DNA of 56,310 nucleotides from Alkalihalobacillus pseudalcaliphilus (GCF_028610675.1 NZ_JAQQWS010000018.1:1-56310), one strand, 5' to 3'. Positions 1-8,776 are shown, counted from the first letter of the stretch. The notes: generated by a model from the sequence alone, not told the origin. A program made the numbers and translations.

Positions 1-4
1 AAAT

Positions 5-211
5 GCTGAATCGCGGGGTTGCGGGCAGAAAAAGCGAGAGTAACCCCGAGCAAACGATGAATCACGGGGTTGCGGGCAGAAAAAAAAGCGAGAGAAAGCC
101 CGAGCAAACGCTGAATCGCGGGGTTGCGGGCGGGAAAAGCGAGAGTAACCCCGAGTAAACGCTGAATCACGGGGGTGCGGGCGGGAAAAGAAGGAGAAAG
201 CCCGGGCAAAC
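5..211. repeat. Tandem hairpin repeat, four units of 51-54 bp
   Basis: Four head-to-tail units start at 5, 56, 110 and 161, each beginning G(C/A)TGAATC and ending near CAAAC. Each unit contains inverted arms. Units 1 and 3 pair CGGGGTT with AACCCCG. Units 2 and 4 have lost that right arm (AAGCCCG) and instead can pair CGGGC with GCCCG. A degraded fifth start follows to about 235. No ORF or RNA gene was recognised in this stretch. The size and hairpin design resemble the 52-bp arrays further along the window. Confidence 0.85.
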
Positions 212-302
212 ACGTAATCTCGAGGTTGTGAGCTCGTATTCTTGTCTTTAAAAGCTAAACGACTGCTTTGACTCTGAACAACGTACAAACATTGCCTTTG
301 AC

Positions 303-1370
303 CTACTCCTTTTGACTAATCTTATCAATAATTTGCCGTAAGTCCTCTGGTTTGTAAAATTCAACCGGAGAGACGCCTTTTTCAAATTGAATCGCTTCGG
401 CTTCTACGACAAGGACGTAGCGTCCGTTAAGTTTAGCAAGATGTAAGGTTTCGCCGAAGTCGGCTAATAATGCTCTAATGGACGTTTCACCTAGTTTCAT
501 TTTTATTTCTGCTTCAGGTGTTTGTTCAACGATTTGAGCAGATGCTTCCATAACTTGATGTGTATCTAAACGTTCTGAGATTTCGCGTTTGTCACTGGCT
601 TCCCAGATTTCTAATTCGTGCTCAAACTTTTGTTTTTCTTCCTGATTCGAATGATCGGCGAACGTTTCTTGAACATGCTCTTGGACCATGTTCAGGACCT
701 GAGATTTAATAATAGTTGGCATGGCATCGCCGTATTCCACGTATTTTAAGAACTCTTCAAAATAACGAGCGTGTGAGGCTTGGTGAATTTTTACTTCCGC
801 TTCCTCAATCATGCCCTCTTCAGGCATATATGGATATTGAATCGATTTCATGTTTTTTGTTGTAATCGCATGCTCAACCTTTCGAATTAAAGAAGAAGCA
901 TCAGCGATAGAGGCTACTTTTGGTTCGAAGTCACATTTTAATATAAATACAAAGGCATCATCATAAAATTTACGCGGCACTGCTGTGGCGACAAGGAAAG
1001 CACCACCTCTAACAGCACTTGTTTCTAAGTAGTTTTCAACAAACTTCTCTGAAGCCTCTTGAAATTCCGTTTTTGACCCAGCAAAACGAACGCGATGAAA
1101 CATATTATAGTTTGGATTGGATGTTAATTCATGTCCAGGTTCTGTATGGAAGCGGCCCACTTTGGTAGGGACTTGCTCTGATTTAGGATGTCTTTCTACT
1201 TTCCGCTTAACGATTTTTTTCAGTTCACCATCTAAGAAGTCCTTAAGTTGGCTTTGTTCGAATTCTTCTTTGTTTAATGTTTGGAAGTGCTTATATAATT
1301 TATTCGTTTGTTCCTCTTGACCGATAATTTCAATGACATAAAATGATAAATACTGAATTTCAAAATCCAT
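303..1370 (-). CDS. DUF3900-like conserved Bacillaceae protein
   Basis: A 355-residue soluble protein with no signal peptide or membrane segment. The opening (MDFEIQYLSFYVIEI) and the overall length match my memory of the DUF3900 family of Bacillus proteins, whose function is not established. The middle is charged and partly helical (about residues 185-265), and the C-terminus is a compact alpha/beta-looking segment. It stands alone, divergent from the cyclophilin gene. The start codon lies just downstream (on the minus strand) of a purine-rich stretch. The family call is from recall only; that it is a real gene is well supported by length and codon pattern. Confidence 0.7.
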   Translation of the reverse strand: MDFEIQYLSFYVIEIIGQEEQTNKLYKHFQTLNKEEFEQSQLKDFLDGELKKIVKRKVERHPKSEQVPTKVGRFHTEPGHELTSNPNYNMFHRVRFAGSKTEFQEASEKFVENYLETSAVRGGAFLVATAVPRKFYDDAFVFILKCDFEPKVASIADASSLIRKVEHAITTKNMKSIQYPYMPEEGMIEEAEVKIHQASHARYFEEFLKYVEYGDAMPTIIKSQVLNMVQEHVQETFADHSNQEEKQKFEHELEIWEASDKREISERLDTHQVMEASAQIVEQTPEAEIKMKLGETSIRALLADFGETLHLAKLNGRYVLVVEAEAIQFEKGVSPVEFYKPEDLRQIIDKISQKE

Positions 1371-1542
1371 CTAGTTCCCCTGCCTTTTCATGCCTATAGA
1401 CGTTTTGACGATTTTTTCAGTATAGAAGTTACTCGTCATTTCGTCAATCTGAAACGGATGGAAAGGAGAGTCATTTTTGACTTTGCCTTCTGATTTTTGG
1501 TATGTTTTTCTTGTGAGAAAAATAAATAATGGGGTGTAGACA

Positions 1543-2181
1543 TTGAAAAAAGGATGGATGCTTGGCTTGGTCGCTAGTCTCTTACTGCTTGCAGCATGTG
1601 GGACAGCGAATACAGACGATGGACAGGTTCAAGGAGATGGAGAATCAGAAGGTGAAACGACGGTAGTGCCTGAAGGGATGACACCCCTTGTGACGATGGA
1701 GATGGAAGATGGTGGACAAGTCGTTATCGAACTTTACCCAGAGATTGCTCCAAAAACGGTTAATAATTTTGTTTCTTTAGTAGAGGAAGGTTTTTATGAT
1801 GGGTTAACATTTCATCGAATTATACCAGGGTTTATGATTCAAGGTGGTGACCCTGCAGGGAACGGTACCGGTGGTCCGGGACATACCGTAGAAGGAGAGT
1901 TTGCTAGCAACGGCTTTGATAATGATTTATTACATGAGACAGGTGTTATATCAATGGCACGAAGTGGACACCCAGACTCAGCAGGTTCGCAATTCTTTAT
2001 TATGGTAGGCGCATCTCCACATCTAGATGGTGATTATGCTGGTTTTGGTCAAGTTATTGAAGGAATCGAAGTCGTTCACGAAATTGAAAACGCTGAGACG
2101 GTAGGTGAAACACCAGCGTCTGGACATGAGCAGGTAATTAAACAAATGACGGTTAAGTTTGTAGAAGATTCATCCTCTTGA
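1543..2181 (+). CDS. Cyclophilin-type peptidyl-prolyl isomerase lipoprotein
   Basis: A 212-residue extracytoplasmic cis-trans prolyl isomerase. Residues 1-18 form a lipoprotein signal peptide with lipobox LAAC (Cys19), followed by an acidic linker to about residue 46. The cyclophilin domain spans about 47-208, with the core FHRIIPGFMIQGG at 90-102 (catalytic Arg92) and GSQFFI at 148-153. The likely role is assisting folding of exported proteins on the outer face of the membrane. Translation probably begins at TTG 1543 after GGGGTG; this start keeps the two lysines that precede the hydrophobic core, whereas ATG 1558 would remove them. The stop codon overlaps a TTGACA that may serve the next gene. 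Confidence 0.93.
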   Translation: MKKGWMLGLVASLLLLAACGTANTDDGQVQGDGESEGETTVVPEGMTPLVTMEMEDGGQVVIELYPEIAPKTVNNFVSLVEEGFYDGLTFHRIIPGFMIQGGDPAGNGTGGPGHTVEGEFASNGFDNDLLHETGVISMARSGHPDSAGSQFFIMVGASPHLDGDYAGFGQVIEGIEVVHEIENAETVGETPASGHEQVIKQMTVKFVEDSSS

Positions 2182-2462
2182 CATGAAGAAACGTTTCAGA
2201 TAACCTAAATGTATATTAAAGGAAAAGGAAGGTACCTTATACAATGAAGTAAGAATCCTATTTTAACACTTAATTTGCATGTGAATACAAACAACAATTG
2301 AGTGATCTAGATAGGATACGTATGTTCATTTATAGGGTATAAACAGAATCAAATCTTCTTTTTTAAGGATATCTGTCTTTTTTATAGTAAAAGACGTTTA
2401 TTTTCTGTGCGTATACTTATGAACGATGATTATCCTCTCTAGTGACTAGGGAGGTTTTTTTT
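2178..2462 (+). promoter_or_regulatory. Leader region of the ABC-F gene, possible attenuator
   Basis: A gap of about 280 bp. TTGACA at 2178-2183 overlaps the upstream stop, with a weak TAACCT 17 bp on. A six-codon ORF, MFIYRV (2322-2342), follows an AGGA. Its Shine-Dalgarno region (2307-2318) is complementary, with one mismatch, to 2431-2442, the left arm of a terminator-like hairpin. A smaller hairpin (GTCTTTT/AAAAGAC) lies at 2375-2395, and a second short ORF, MNDDYPL (2419-2442), ends in the left arm of the terminator hairpin without a clear ribosome site. This is consistent with antibiotic-responsive attenuation, as known for several ABC-F genes; the mechanism here is inference. Confidence 0.5.
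2434..2462 (+). terminator. Terminator-like hairpin ending at the ABC-F start codon
   Basis: Arms 2434-2442 and 2446-2454 pair over nine positions (one G-T wobble) around the loop TGA and are followed by eight T. The right arm contains the ribosome-binding site GGGAGG, and the T-run touches the ATG at 2463. The same structure could therefore stop transcription and hide the ribosome site. Confidence 0.7.
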
Positions 2463-4025
2463 ATGCTTTTATTAGATATTCGTCAAGTCCAGAAGAGTTA
2501 TGGTGATAGAACCCTTTTTGAAATTGAACAACTCCAAGCGTATAGTGGAGAGCGAATCGGTGTTGTAGGAAAAAACGGTGCAGGTAAATCGAGTTTACTT
2601 AAGCTTTTAATTGGAGAGCTGCAAGCGGACCAAGGCACGGTTCAGGTGAAAGGTGATTATGCGTATATTGCCCAGCTAAATGAGGAAGGGTTGATAAATG
2701 CCTCATTAAGTGGTGGTGAAAAGACGAAGGAAAAAATAAAGGAGGCTCTTAAGCCCTCCACTGAAATTCTTCTAGCCGATGAGCCAACGAGTCATTTAGA
2801 TTTAGAAGGTATTAAAGATCTAGAGCATCATTTCTTAAGTTATCGTGGCTTACTGCTCCTTATTTCTCACGATCGCACGCTTTTGAATCGGGTGTGTACG
2901 AAAATTTGGGAAGTAGACGATGGTAGGGTATTTGTCTATGAAGGGAATTATGAGGCTTATCAAGAGCAAAAGCAAAAAAAGCGAGAGCGTCAGCGGTTTG
3001 AATTTGAGCAGTACACCAAAGAGAAAAAGCGCTTGGAGGAGACGGCAACAGCTCAAAGCGAACGCTCGAATTCGTTGAAAAAAGCACCGTCACGAATGGG
3101 TAATTCAGAGGCGAGATTACACAAACGTGCGGTAGGAACGAAAAAGGCAAAATTAAATCGAGGAGTTAAAGCGATTGAAACGCGAATTAATCAGTTAGAG
3201 AAAAAAGATAAGCCAAGGTCAGAAGAAGTGATCCACTTTGATTTAGACTTCTTTCACCCTATTCATAGTAAAACGGTTGTTCAGTTTCAACAAGTTGCAG
3301 CGAAAGTAGGCAATAAAGAGCTCTTTAACCAATTAACAGGAACGATTAAGCCGGGTGAGAAGGTTGCTATTGTAGGTCGAAATGGAGTTGGGAAAACGAC
3401 GTTATTACAACAAATTTACGCGGGATCAACTGGGATTTCACGCTCTCAAGTAGCTGATCTGGCATACTTTTACCAGCAGCTTGAAAACTTAGATGAATCG
3501 TTAACGATTATCGAAAACATTCAGAAATCCAGTAATTACCCCGAGCATTTTATCCGTGCGGTGCTAGCTAGGCTTTTGTTTAAAAGCGAAGATGTTCATA
3601 AAAAAGTGAAGGATTTGAGTGGAGGAGAGCGGGTAAAAACATCACTTATTAAAGTGTTTCTCAGTCAAGCCAATGTACTGCTTCTTGATGAACCAACTAA
3701 TTTCCTCGACTTACCAACGAAGGAAGCTCTGGCAAAAGTGCTTACGGCGTATCCAGGAACCATTATTTTTGTCAGTCACGATCGCTTCTTTACAAATGAG
3801 CTAGCAACCGACCAAATCGTCATTGAGAATGGCAGTGCCTATTTTCAGTCGCAAAAGCAGTTAAAGGAGCGGCAAATTGGTGATTTGGAGGAGCAGAAGC
3901 TCAGGGTTAACTTGGAGATAACCGAGATAGTAAGCAAGCTTTCGATCGTCTTGGATACAAAAGAAAAAGCAAAGTTGGAGGTCAGGTTCCAAGAATTATT
4001 GACAGAGAAAAAACGTCTTGGCTGA
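2463..4025 (+). CDS. Vga-like ABC-F ribosomal protection ATPase
   Basis: A 520-residue protein with two ABC ATPase domains and no membrane segment, so an ABC-F protein rather than a transporter. Domain 1 has Walker A GKNGAGKSS, a signature SGGEK and Walker B LLADEPTSHLD. A charged interdomain linker follows (about 170-250). Domain 2 has GRNGVGKTT, SGGERVK and LLLDEPTNFLD. The short gap between Walker A and signature in domain 1, and the wording around both Walker B motifs, closely recall staphylococcal Vga proteins, which dislodge streptogramin A, lincosamide and pleuromutilin antibiotics from the ribosome. The start is ATG 2463, eight bases after GGGAGG; a longer reading from GTG 2442 would begin inside the hairpin. 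Substrate range is inference. Confidence 0.88.
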   Translation: MLLLDIRQVQKSYGDRTLFEIEQLQAYSGERIGVVGKNGAGKSSLLKLLIGELQADQGTVQVKGDYAYIAQLNEEGLINASLSGGEKTKEKIKEALKPSTEILLADEPTSHLDLEGIKDLEHHFLSYRGLLLLISHDRTLLNRVCTKIWEVDDGRVFVYEGNYEAYQEQKQKKRERQRFEFEQYTKEKKRLEETATAQSERSNSLKKAPSRMGNSEARLHKRAVGTKKAKLNRGVKAIETRINQLEKKDKPRSEEVIHFDLDFFHPIHSKTVVQFQQVAAKVGNKELFNQLTGTIKPGEKVAIVGRNGVGKTTLLQQIYAGSTGISRSQVADLAYFYQQLENLDESLTIIENIQKSSNYPEHFIRAVLARLLFKSEDVHKKVKDLSGGERVKTSLIKVFLSQANVLLLDEPTNFLDLPTKEALAKVLTAYPGTIIFVSHDRFFTNELATDQIVIENGSAYFQSQKQLKERQIGDLEEQKLRVNLEITEIVSKLSIVLDTKEKAKLEVRFQELLTEKKRLG

Positions 4026-4117
4026 CGAAGGAGAGCAGCCTCGTTCCTTTTCAAACGCTCTTGGTATTGATAAACTAAAAGCAGTATTAAAGTTTGAATG
4101 CAAAGGGTGTACAGGCT

Positions 4118-4780
4118 GTGGAAAAAATCGAACGAAATCAACGTATATTAATCATGGTATCAGTTGAGGCCGAGCGTTTAGCTGTTGAAGAAAGACTTAA
4201 TGGCCTTGCGGATATTGATGTAAGAGTTATGGGTGTGGGGCCAATGTGTGCTGCTGCAACTACGATGAAGGCTTTACAAGAAAAAGAATATTCATTGGTG
4301 ATTAACCTAGGAATTGGTGGGGCGTTCAAAGAGCAAGCACCTGTAGGCTCAGTGGTTGTTGCTAACTCAATTATAGCAGCAGACCTTGGAGCAGAGTCTC
4401 CTGAAGGATTTATTCCATTACATGAATTACAATTAGGTGATCCTAGTTTCTCTGTTGATAAAAATAGTCAAAAGTCTATTTATAAAGCGTTAGTAGAACG
4501 AAATGTGCCAAGTGTTCAAGGAATGATTTTGACTGTTAATACGACAACGGGTACAAAAGAAACAACGGAGCAATTAAGAGAAAGATATCCTAACGCGGTA
4601 GCTGAGGCGATGGAAGGAGCTGGTGTTGCAACAGCAGCAAGGTTATGTCAAACTCCGGTATTAGAGATTCGGACAATTTCTAATGAGATTGGTCCACGTA
4701 ATCGCGAAGCTTGGAAGCTAAAGGAAGCATTTGCACAGCTTAAAGATGTCACTGAAGTGATTGTGGAGGTGTTATCATGA
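4118..4780 (+). CDS. mqnB: Futalosine hydrolase MqnB
   Basis: About 220 residues, nucleoside phosphorylase/nucleosidase fold. It would split futalosine (or aminodeoxyfutalosine) in the futalosine route to menaquinone. Family-type features are the N-terminal ILIMVSVEAER, the glycine-rich LVINLGIGGAF, and AEAMEGAGVATAARL near residue 172, which carries the catalytic-site Met-Glu-Gly. GTG 4118, nine bases after AAAGGGTG, is preferred; an upstream TTG at 4094 is in frame but lacks a ribosome site. It overlaps mqnD by four bases (ATGA), implying translational coupling. The assignment is strengthened by this neighbour. Confidence 0.88.
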   Translation: MEKIERNQRILIMVSVEAERLAVEERLNGLADIDVRVMGVGPMCAAATTMKALQEKEYSLVINLGIGGAFKEQAPVGSVVVANSIIAADLGAESPEGFIPLHELQLGDPSFSVDKNSQKSIYKALVERNVPSVQGMILTVNTTTGTKETTEQLRERYPNAVAEAMEGAGVATAARLCQTPVLEIRTISNEIGPRNREAWKLKEAFAQLKDVTEVIVEVLS

Positions 4781-5613
4781 AAACGAAGATTGCCTTTTCC
4801 CCTTGCCCAAATGATACATTTATTTTCCATGCTGCTGTTTTTGGACTTGTAGAAGCTCCTGAGTTAGAAGTAACGTATGCTGATATCGATAAAACGAATT
4901 ATTGGGCAGCGCGAATGGAAGGGCCAGAAATTATGAAGGTCTCTTATGCGGCCCTACCTTGGTTACTTGAAGATTATCGGTTAATCCCGTGTGGAGGTGC
5001 TTTAGGCAGAGGTTGTGGCCCGTTAGTTTTAACGCAAGAAAAACTCAGCAAGCCTAGTGAGCTCGCAGGTAAAAGAATTGCCGTTCCAAGCGATCGTTCA
5101 ACTGCTTATTTACTGTTTCGATTATGGGTGAAGCAGGAAATCCCTGCTGGTATTGGGGAAATTGTCGTTATGCCTTTTGATGAAATCATGCCTGCTGTCA
5201 AAAACGGTGAGGTGGATGCAGGATTAGTGATTCACGAAGCCAGGTTTACGTACCAAAATTATGACTTGGCACTCTTGCAGGATTTAGGTAATTGGTGGGA
5301 GGAGGATACAGGTTTGCCAATCCCACTCGGAGCCATCATTGTAAGAAGGGATAGTAAGCTAGAAGGGATCGAGAACTGGATCCAAGCTTCTGTGCAATAT
5401 GCATGGGACCATCCAGAAGCATCTAGCAATTATGTGATGACTCATGCTCAAGAGATGTCTGTGGAGGTTGCCCAGTCTCATATTGACCTTTATGTGAATG
5501 AGTTCTCGTTACAGCTCGGTGACGACGGCTATGCGGCTGTTGAATCTTTGTTGGGGAGAGCGATGGAAGATGGTCATGTGCCGTTGTTTGATTTGGAATT
5601 ACTGAGAAAATAA
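4777..5613 (+). CDS. mqnD: 1,4-dihydroxy-6-naphthoate synthase MqnD
   Basis: A 278-residue enzyme that converts cyclic dehypoxanthinyl futalosine to 1,4-dihydroxy-6-naphthoate for menaquinone. The periplasmic-binding-protein-like fold is signalled by SPCPNDTFIFHA at residues 8-19, and by GGALGRGCGPLVL and VDAGLVIHEARFTY further in. The start codon overlaps the stop of mqnB, so the two form an operon. The other pathway genes (mqnA, mqnC, mqnE) are not in this window. A strong terminator follows. Confidence 0.95.
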   Translation: MKTKIAFSPCPNDTFIFHAAVFGLVEAPELEVTYADIDKTNYWAARMEGPEIMKVSYAALPWLLEDYRLIPCGGALGRGCGPLVLTQEKLSKPSELAGKRIAVPSDRSTAYLLFRLWVKQEIPAGIGEIVVMPFDEIMPAVKNGEVDAGLVIHEARFTYQNYDLALLQDLGNWWEEDTGLPIPLGAIIVRRDSKLEGIENWIQASVQYAWDHPEASSNYVMTHAQEMSVEVAQSHIDLYVNEFSLQLGDDGYAAVESLLGRAMEDGHVPLFDLELLRK

Positions 5614-5623
5614 TGCTTATGTC

Positions 5624-5668
5624 AAACTGGTGGAACTCATTTTAGCAAGGAGTTTCATCAGTTTTTTT
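5624..5668 (+). terminator. Terminator after mqnD
   Basis: Arms 5624-5638 and 5650-5664 (AAACTGGTGGAACTC with GAGTTTCATCAGTTT) pair over 15 positions, with two G-T wobbles, and run into seven T. Confidence 0.9.
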
Positions 5669-5826
5669 GTTTGGAAAAAAGAAAAGGGCTTTTGAAATAG
5701 TTGATTTATGATAAACTATTAGTATCTAGTGCTAATAGTTTAAATTTTAAGCGACATTTTGTGAATGAGTCACTTCATCCGCTCATAAATAATAAAGAAT
5801 AACTCTTTGGGGGAGGGTGTTTCAAA

Positions 5827-6456
5827 ATGGAGTATATTTTAATAGCTATATTCCTAAGTTATTTATTTGGATGCCTGCACGGGTCACAAATAATCGGAAA
5901 AATAAAAAAAGTAGATATTAAGAGTACAGGGGTCAAGAATGCTGGGGCATCAAATACAACGATATTATTAGGGTGGAAGTATGGGATTATTGTTGCCCTC
6001 ATTGATATTTGTAAAGCTGTTTTTCCTGTCATTATGGTTCAAATTCTTGGTCCCTATTATGGGGCTTCTGAACAACTGATTCATACGCTCATGTATGTCG
6101 TCGGATTTTTTGTTGTGATTGGTCACATATTCCCAATGACGATGCGTTTTAGTGGTGGGAAAGGGACAGCCTCGATGGTTGGTGTCCTACTCGTCCTTGA
6201 CTTGAGAATTGCTTTAATCTGTATCGTCTCATTACTGCTCGTAACCTTTGTCAGCAATTATTTAGTCATCGGTGTTGTTTCGATGTATGTGCTATTTGTC
6301 GTCACGACTTTTATTTTTGATTTTGGCTTATATAGTACACTCATTGCCTTATCATTGCTTTTATTAAGCACGTATAAACATCTAGAAAATTATCAGCGCA
6401 TTGCCAATAAAACCGAGAAGACGATTTCGAGTATGTTTAGGAAAAGGCCTGCCTAA
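5827..6456 (+). CDS. plsY: PlsY-family glycerol-3-phosphate acyltransferase paralog
   Basis: A 209-residue integral membrane protein with about five hydrophobic segments. PlsY transfers acyl groups from acyl phosphate to glycerol-3-phosphate, the first step of phospholipid synthesis. Recognisable family motifs are GSQIIGK, KNAGASNTT at about 38-46 (in place of the usual G-N-P-G-A-T-N) and the glycine/lysine motif FSGGKGTAS near residue 101. The altered first motif suggests the second PlsY-type paralog found in some Bacilli rather than the main enzyme. Start ATG 5827 follows GGGGGAGGGTG. A terminator shared with pncB follows. Confidence 0.8.
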   Translation: MEYILIAIFLSYLFGCLHGSQIIGKIKKVDIKSTGVKNAGASNTTILLGWKYGIIVALIDICKAVFPVIMVQILGPYYGASEQLIHTLMYVVGFFVVIGHIFPMTMRFSGGKGTASMVGVLLVLDLRIALICIVSLLLVTFVSNYLVIGVVSMYVLFVVTTFIFDFGLYSTLIALSLLLLSTYKHLENYQRIANKTEKTISSMFRKRPA

Positions 6457-6466
6457 TAAAAGAATA

Positions 6467-6505
6467 AGAGACAAGAGGTTCATCGTAATCTCTTGTCTCT
6501 TTATT
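6467..6505. terminator. Terminator between plsY and pncB
   Basis: Eleven-base perfect arms AGAGACAAGAG (6467-6477) and CTCTTGTCTCT (6490-6500), then TTATTTT. It lies between the converging plsY paralog and pncB, and best serves the plus strand. Confidence 0.85.
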
Positions 6506-6567
6506 TTAGTTTGAATGCTTAGAAGAAGTTTACTACGCTTACTAAAGTCAATTAAATAATCGTTTAA

Positions 6568-8046
6568 TTAACGATCATGTTCTCGAATAAAAGCATCAAC
6601 TTTCATTTTGACTTTTTTGATATTGTCCATTTTATTTTGATAACATGCTTCACTTAAGTCAACCGGGTATTCTTCAGGGTGTAAGGTTCTTTTGTATTCA
6701 TCCCATAAAAGCAATAGTTGTTCAGCAGTGAAGTTCTTAATCGCGAGTAATGGTGGATTTTCATAGCGAAGCACACCATCTTCAAAAATGACTTCATGTA
6801 AATCGATCGCATCGAATTGATGGACGTATTTACTAATAAACGTATGAACTGGGTGAAACATATGAAGTACATCTTCTTCATTTGGATTTTCATGCTCTAA
6901 GGCGATGTAATCACCTTCTGATTTTTTTGTGTAACGGTTAATAATGCGGTAAACACGTTTTAATCCAGGTGTGGTCACTTTTTCAGGGTTTCCACTTATT
7001 TTAATCGTATCGGTTAATTGACCATTTTCATCTTCAATAGATACAAGCTTATAAACGGCACCCAATGCTGGTTGATCATAAGCAGTAATGAGTTTTGTTC
7101 CAATACCCCAGATATCTATTTGTGCTCCTTGTTGCTTGAGGTTAATAATTGTATCTTCATCTAAATCATTGGATGCAACGATTTTAACGTCAGGGAAACC
7201 AGCGTCGTCGAGCATTTTTCTTACCTTTTTAGATAAAAAGGCTAAGTCACCACTATCGAGCCTAACCGCTTTAAAATTAATTTTGTCACCTAATTCCTTC
7301 GCCACTTTTATGGCATTAGGGACCCCAGACTTTAAGGTGTTATACGTATCGACTAGAAAAACACAATCTTTATGGCGTCTGGCGTATTTATGGAATGCTG
7401 TATATTCATCACGATAGGCTTGAATCATCGAGTGGGCATGCGTACCAGAGATGGGTATATTAAAAAGCTTCCCAGCTCGTACATTGGAAGTAGCATCAAA
7501 TCCACCAATAATCGCTGCTCTCGTTCCCCAAATAGCGGCATCTAATTCTTGTGCCCGTCTAGTACCGAATTCCATCGCCATGTCATCACCTAAAACATGT
7601 TTAATGCGGGCCGCTTTTGTGGCAATTAATGTTTGATAATTAATAATGTTTAATAGAGCTGTTTCAATCAGTTGAGCCTCAATTAATGGTGCTTCAATTC
7701 GCATGAGTGGTTCATTGCCGAAAACAATTTCCCCTTCTCTCATAGAACGTAACGTTCCAGTAAATCGAACGGTTTTTAAATATTGAAGAAAGTCATCTCG
7801 ATAACCGCACACATTGCTTAAATAATCAATGTCTGATTCACTAAAATGGAAGTTCTTCAAATATTGAATCGCTCGTTCAAGCCCTGCAAAGACCGCATAG
7901 CCATTTCCAAAAGGGAGTTTTCGAAAAAAAAGTTCAAATACTGCCTTTCTTTCATGAACGCCATCTTCCCAATAGGTTTCCGCCATATTAATTTGGTATA
8001 AATCTGTGTGTAGTGCCAAACTATCATCTGAATAATGATTTTGCAT
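6568..8046 (-). CDS. pncB: Nicotinate phosphoribosyltransferase PncB
   Basis: About 492 residues. It forms nicotinate mononucleotide from nicotinate and PRPP in NAD salvage. Family features include LHTDLYQINMAETYW near the N-terminus, the GTRRAQELDAAIWGTRAAIIGG block, SGTHAHSMI (about 210), which contains the phosphorylated-His region, and LDSGDLAFLS. ATG 8046, six bases after GGAGG, is the likely start; an upstream in-frame ATG at 8070 lies before that ribosome site. It is downstream of pncA with about 30 bp between, so nicotinamide to nicotinate to NaMN is encoded in one unit. Confidence 0.95.
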   Translation of the reverse strand: MQNHYSDDSLALHTDLYQINMAETYWEDGVHERKAVFELFFRKLPFGNGYAVFAGLERAIQYLKNFHFSESDIDYLSNVCGYRDDFLQYLKTVRFTGTLRSMREGEIVFGNEPLMRIEAPLIEAQLIETALLNIINYQTLIATKAARIKHVLGDDMAMEFGTRRAQELDAAIWGTRAAIIGGFDATSNVRAGKLFNIPISGTHAHSMIQAYRDEYTAFHKYARRHKDCVFLVDTYNTLKSGVPNAIKVAKELGDKINFKAVRLDSGDLAFLSKKVRKMLDDAGFPDVKIVASNDLDEDTIINLKQQGAQIDIWGIGTKLITAYDQPALGAVYKLVSIEDENGQLTDTIKISGNPEKVTTPGLKRVYRIINRYTKKSEGDYIALEHENPNEEDVLHMFHPVHTFISKYVHQFDAIDLHEVIFEDGVLRYENPPLLAIKNFTAEQLLLLWDEYKRTLHPEEYPVDLSEACYQNKMDNIKKVKMKVDAFIREHDR

Positions 8047-8078
8047 GATGAACCTCCAAATGTCTAACAAATAAGGGA

Positions 8079-8636
8079 TTATAGCTTGATGACCTTTGCC
8101 CCTAGACTATTTTCAAAATGTCGTAATGCCCATGTATGTCCCTCTGCATCAAAGCTAGCGACGGCGGATTCGTATATAACAAGATCGAATCCTTTATTAT
8201 AAGCATCAACAGCTGTGTGCAGTACACAAATATCGGTACAAACCCCCACTAAATGAAGCTCAGTAATTTGTCGTTCTCGTAATAAAAGCTCTAATTCAGT
8301 TCCTGCAAATGCCGAATAACGAGTTTTGTCGATCCAAAATACATGGGGTAATGATTGATTTTGCTCATAAAGAGGAGCGAGTTGACCGTATAACTGGCGG
8401 CCATCGGTTCCTTCAATATTATGTGGTGGGAATAACTTCGTTTCAGGATGGAACTTATCACTTTCTTTATGAAGATCGATCATAAAAGCTGTGAAATCAC
8501 CATGAACGATAAAGTCTTTGGTTAGCTGTACAATAGCAGTTTCAATGGCTTGTCCGGGTTCGCCGCATGTTAATGCACCGTTAGTAGCAACAAAATCATT
8601 CGTATAATCAATATTAAGTAAAGCTTTCTTGGTCAT
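8079..8636 (-). CDS. pncA: Nicotinamidase PncA
   Basis: A 185-residue cysteine hydrolase (isochorismatase fold) that deaminates nicotinamide to nicotinate. The catalytic triad is visible as Asp10 (LNIDYTNDF), Lys104 (WIDKTRYSAF) and Cys137 (GVCTDICVLHT). Metal ligands Asp54, His56 and His63 lie in DLHKESDKFHPE. Start ATG 8636 follows AAGGGGG. It is the first gene of the pncA-pncB unit. Confidence 0.95.
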   Translation of the reverse strand: MTKKALLNIDYTNDFVATNGALTCGEPGQAIETAIVQLTKDFIVHGDFTAFMIDLHKESDKFHPETKLFPPHNIEGTDGRQLYGQLAPLYEQNQSLPHVFWIDKTRYSAFAGTELELLLRERQITELHLVGVCTDICVLHTAVDAYNKGFDLVIYESAVASFDAEGHTWALRHFENSLGAKVIKL

Positions 8637-8776
8637 CTTAATACCCCCTTATTGTATGAAAATATTCTGCTTTTATTATAATCCTTTCGTCAAGGTAAAA
8701 TAAAGGAAGAAGTACAAGCCTTTAAAGAAGTTAAATGAAAGAAGGTAAAAGCTAAAAAATGTAAGGGTGGTTCATC

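Noticed and set aside
2442..2462. GTG start for the ABC-F gene adding seven residues
   Set aside because: It falls in the terminator-like stem and loop and has no ribosome site; ATG 2463 is spaced correctly from GGGAGG.
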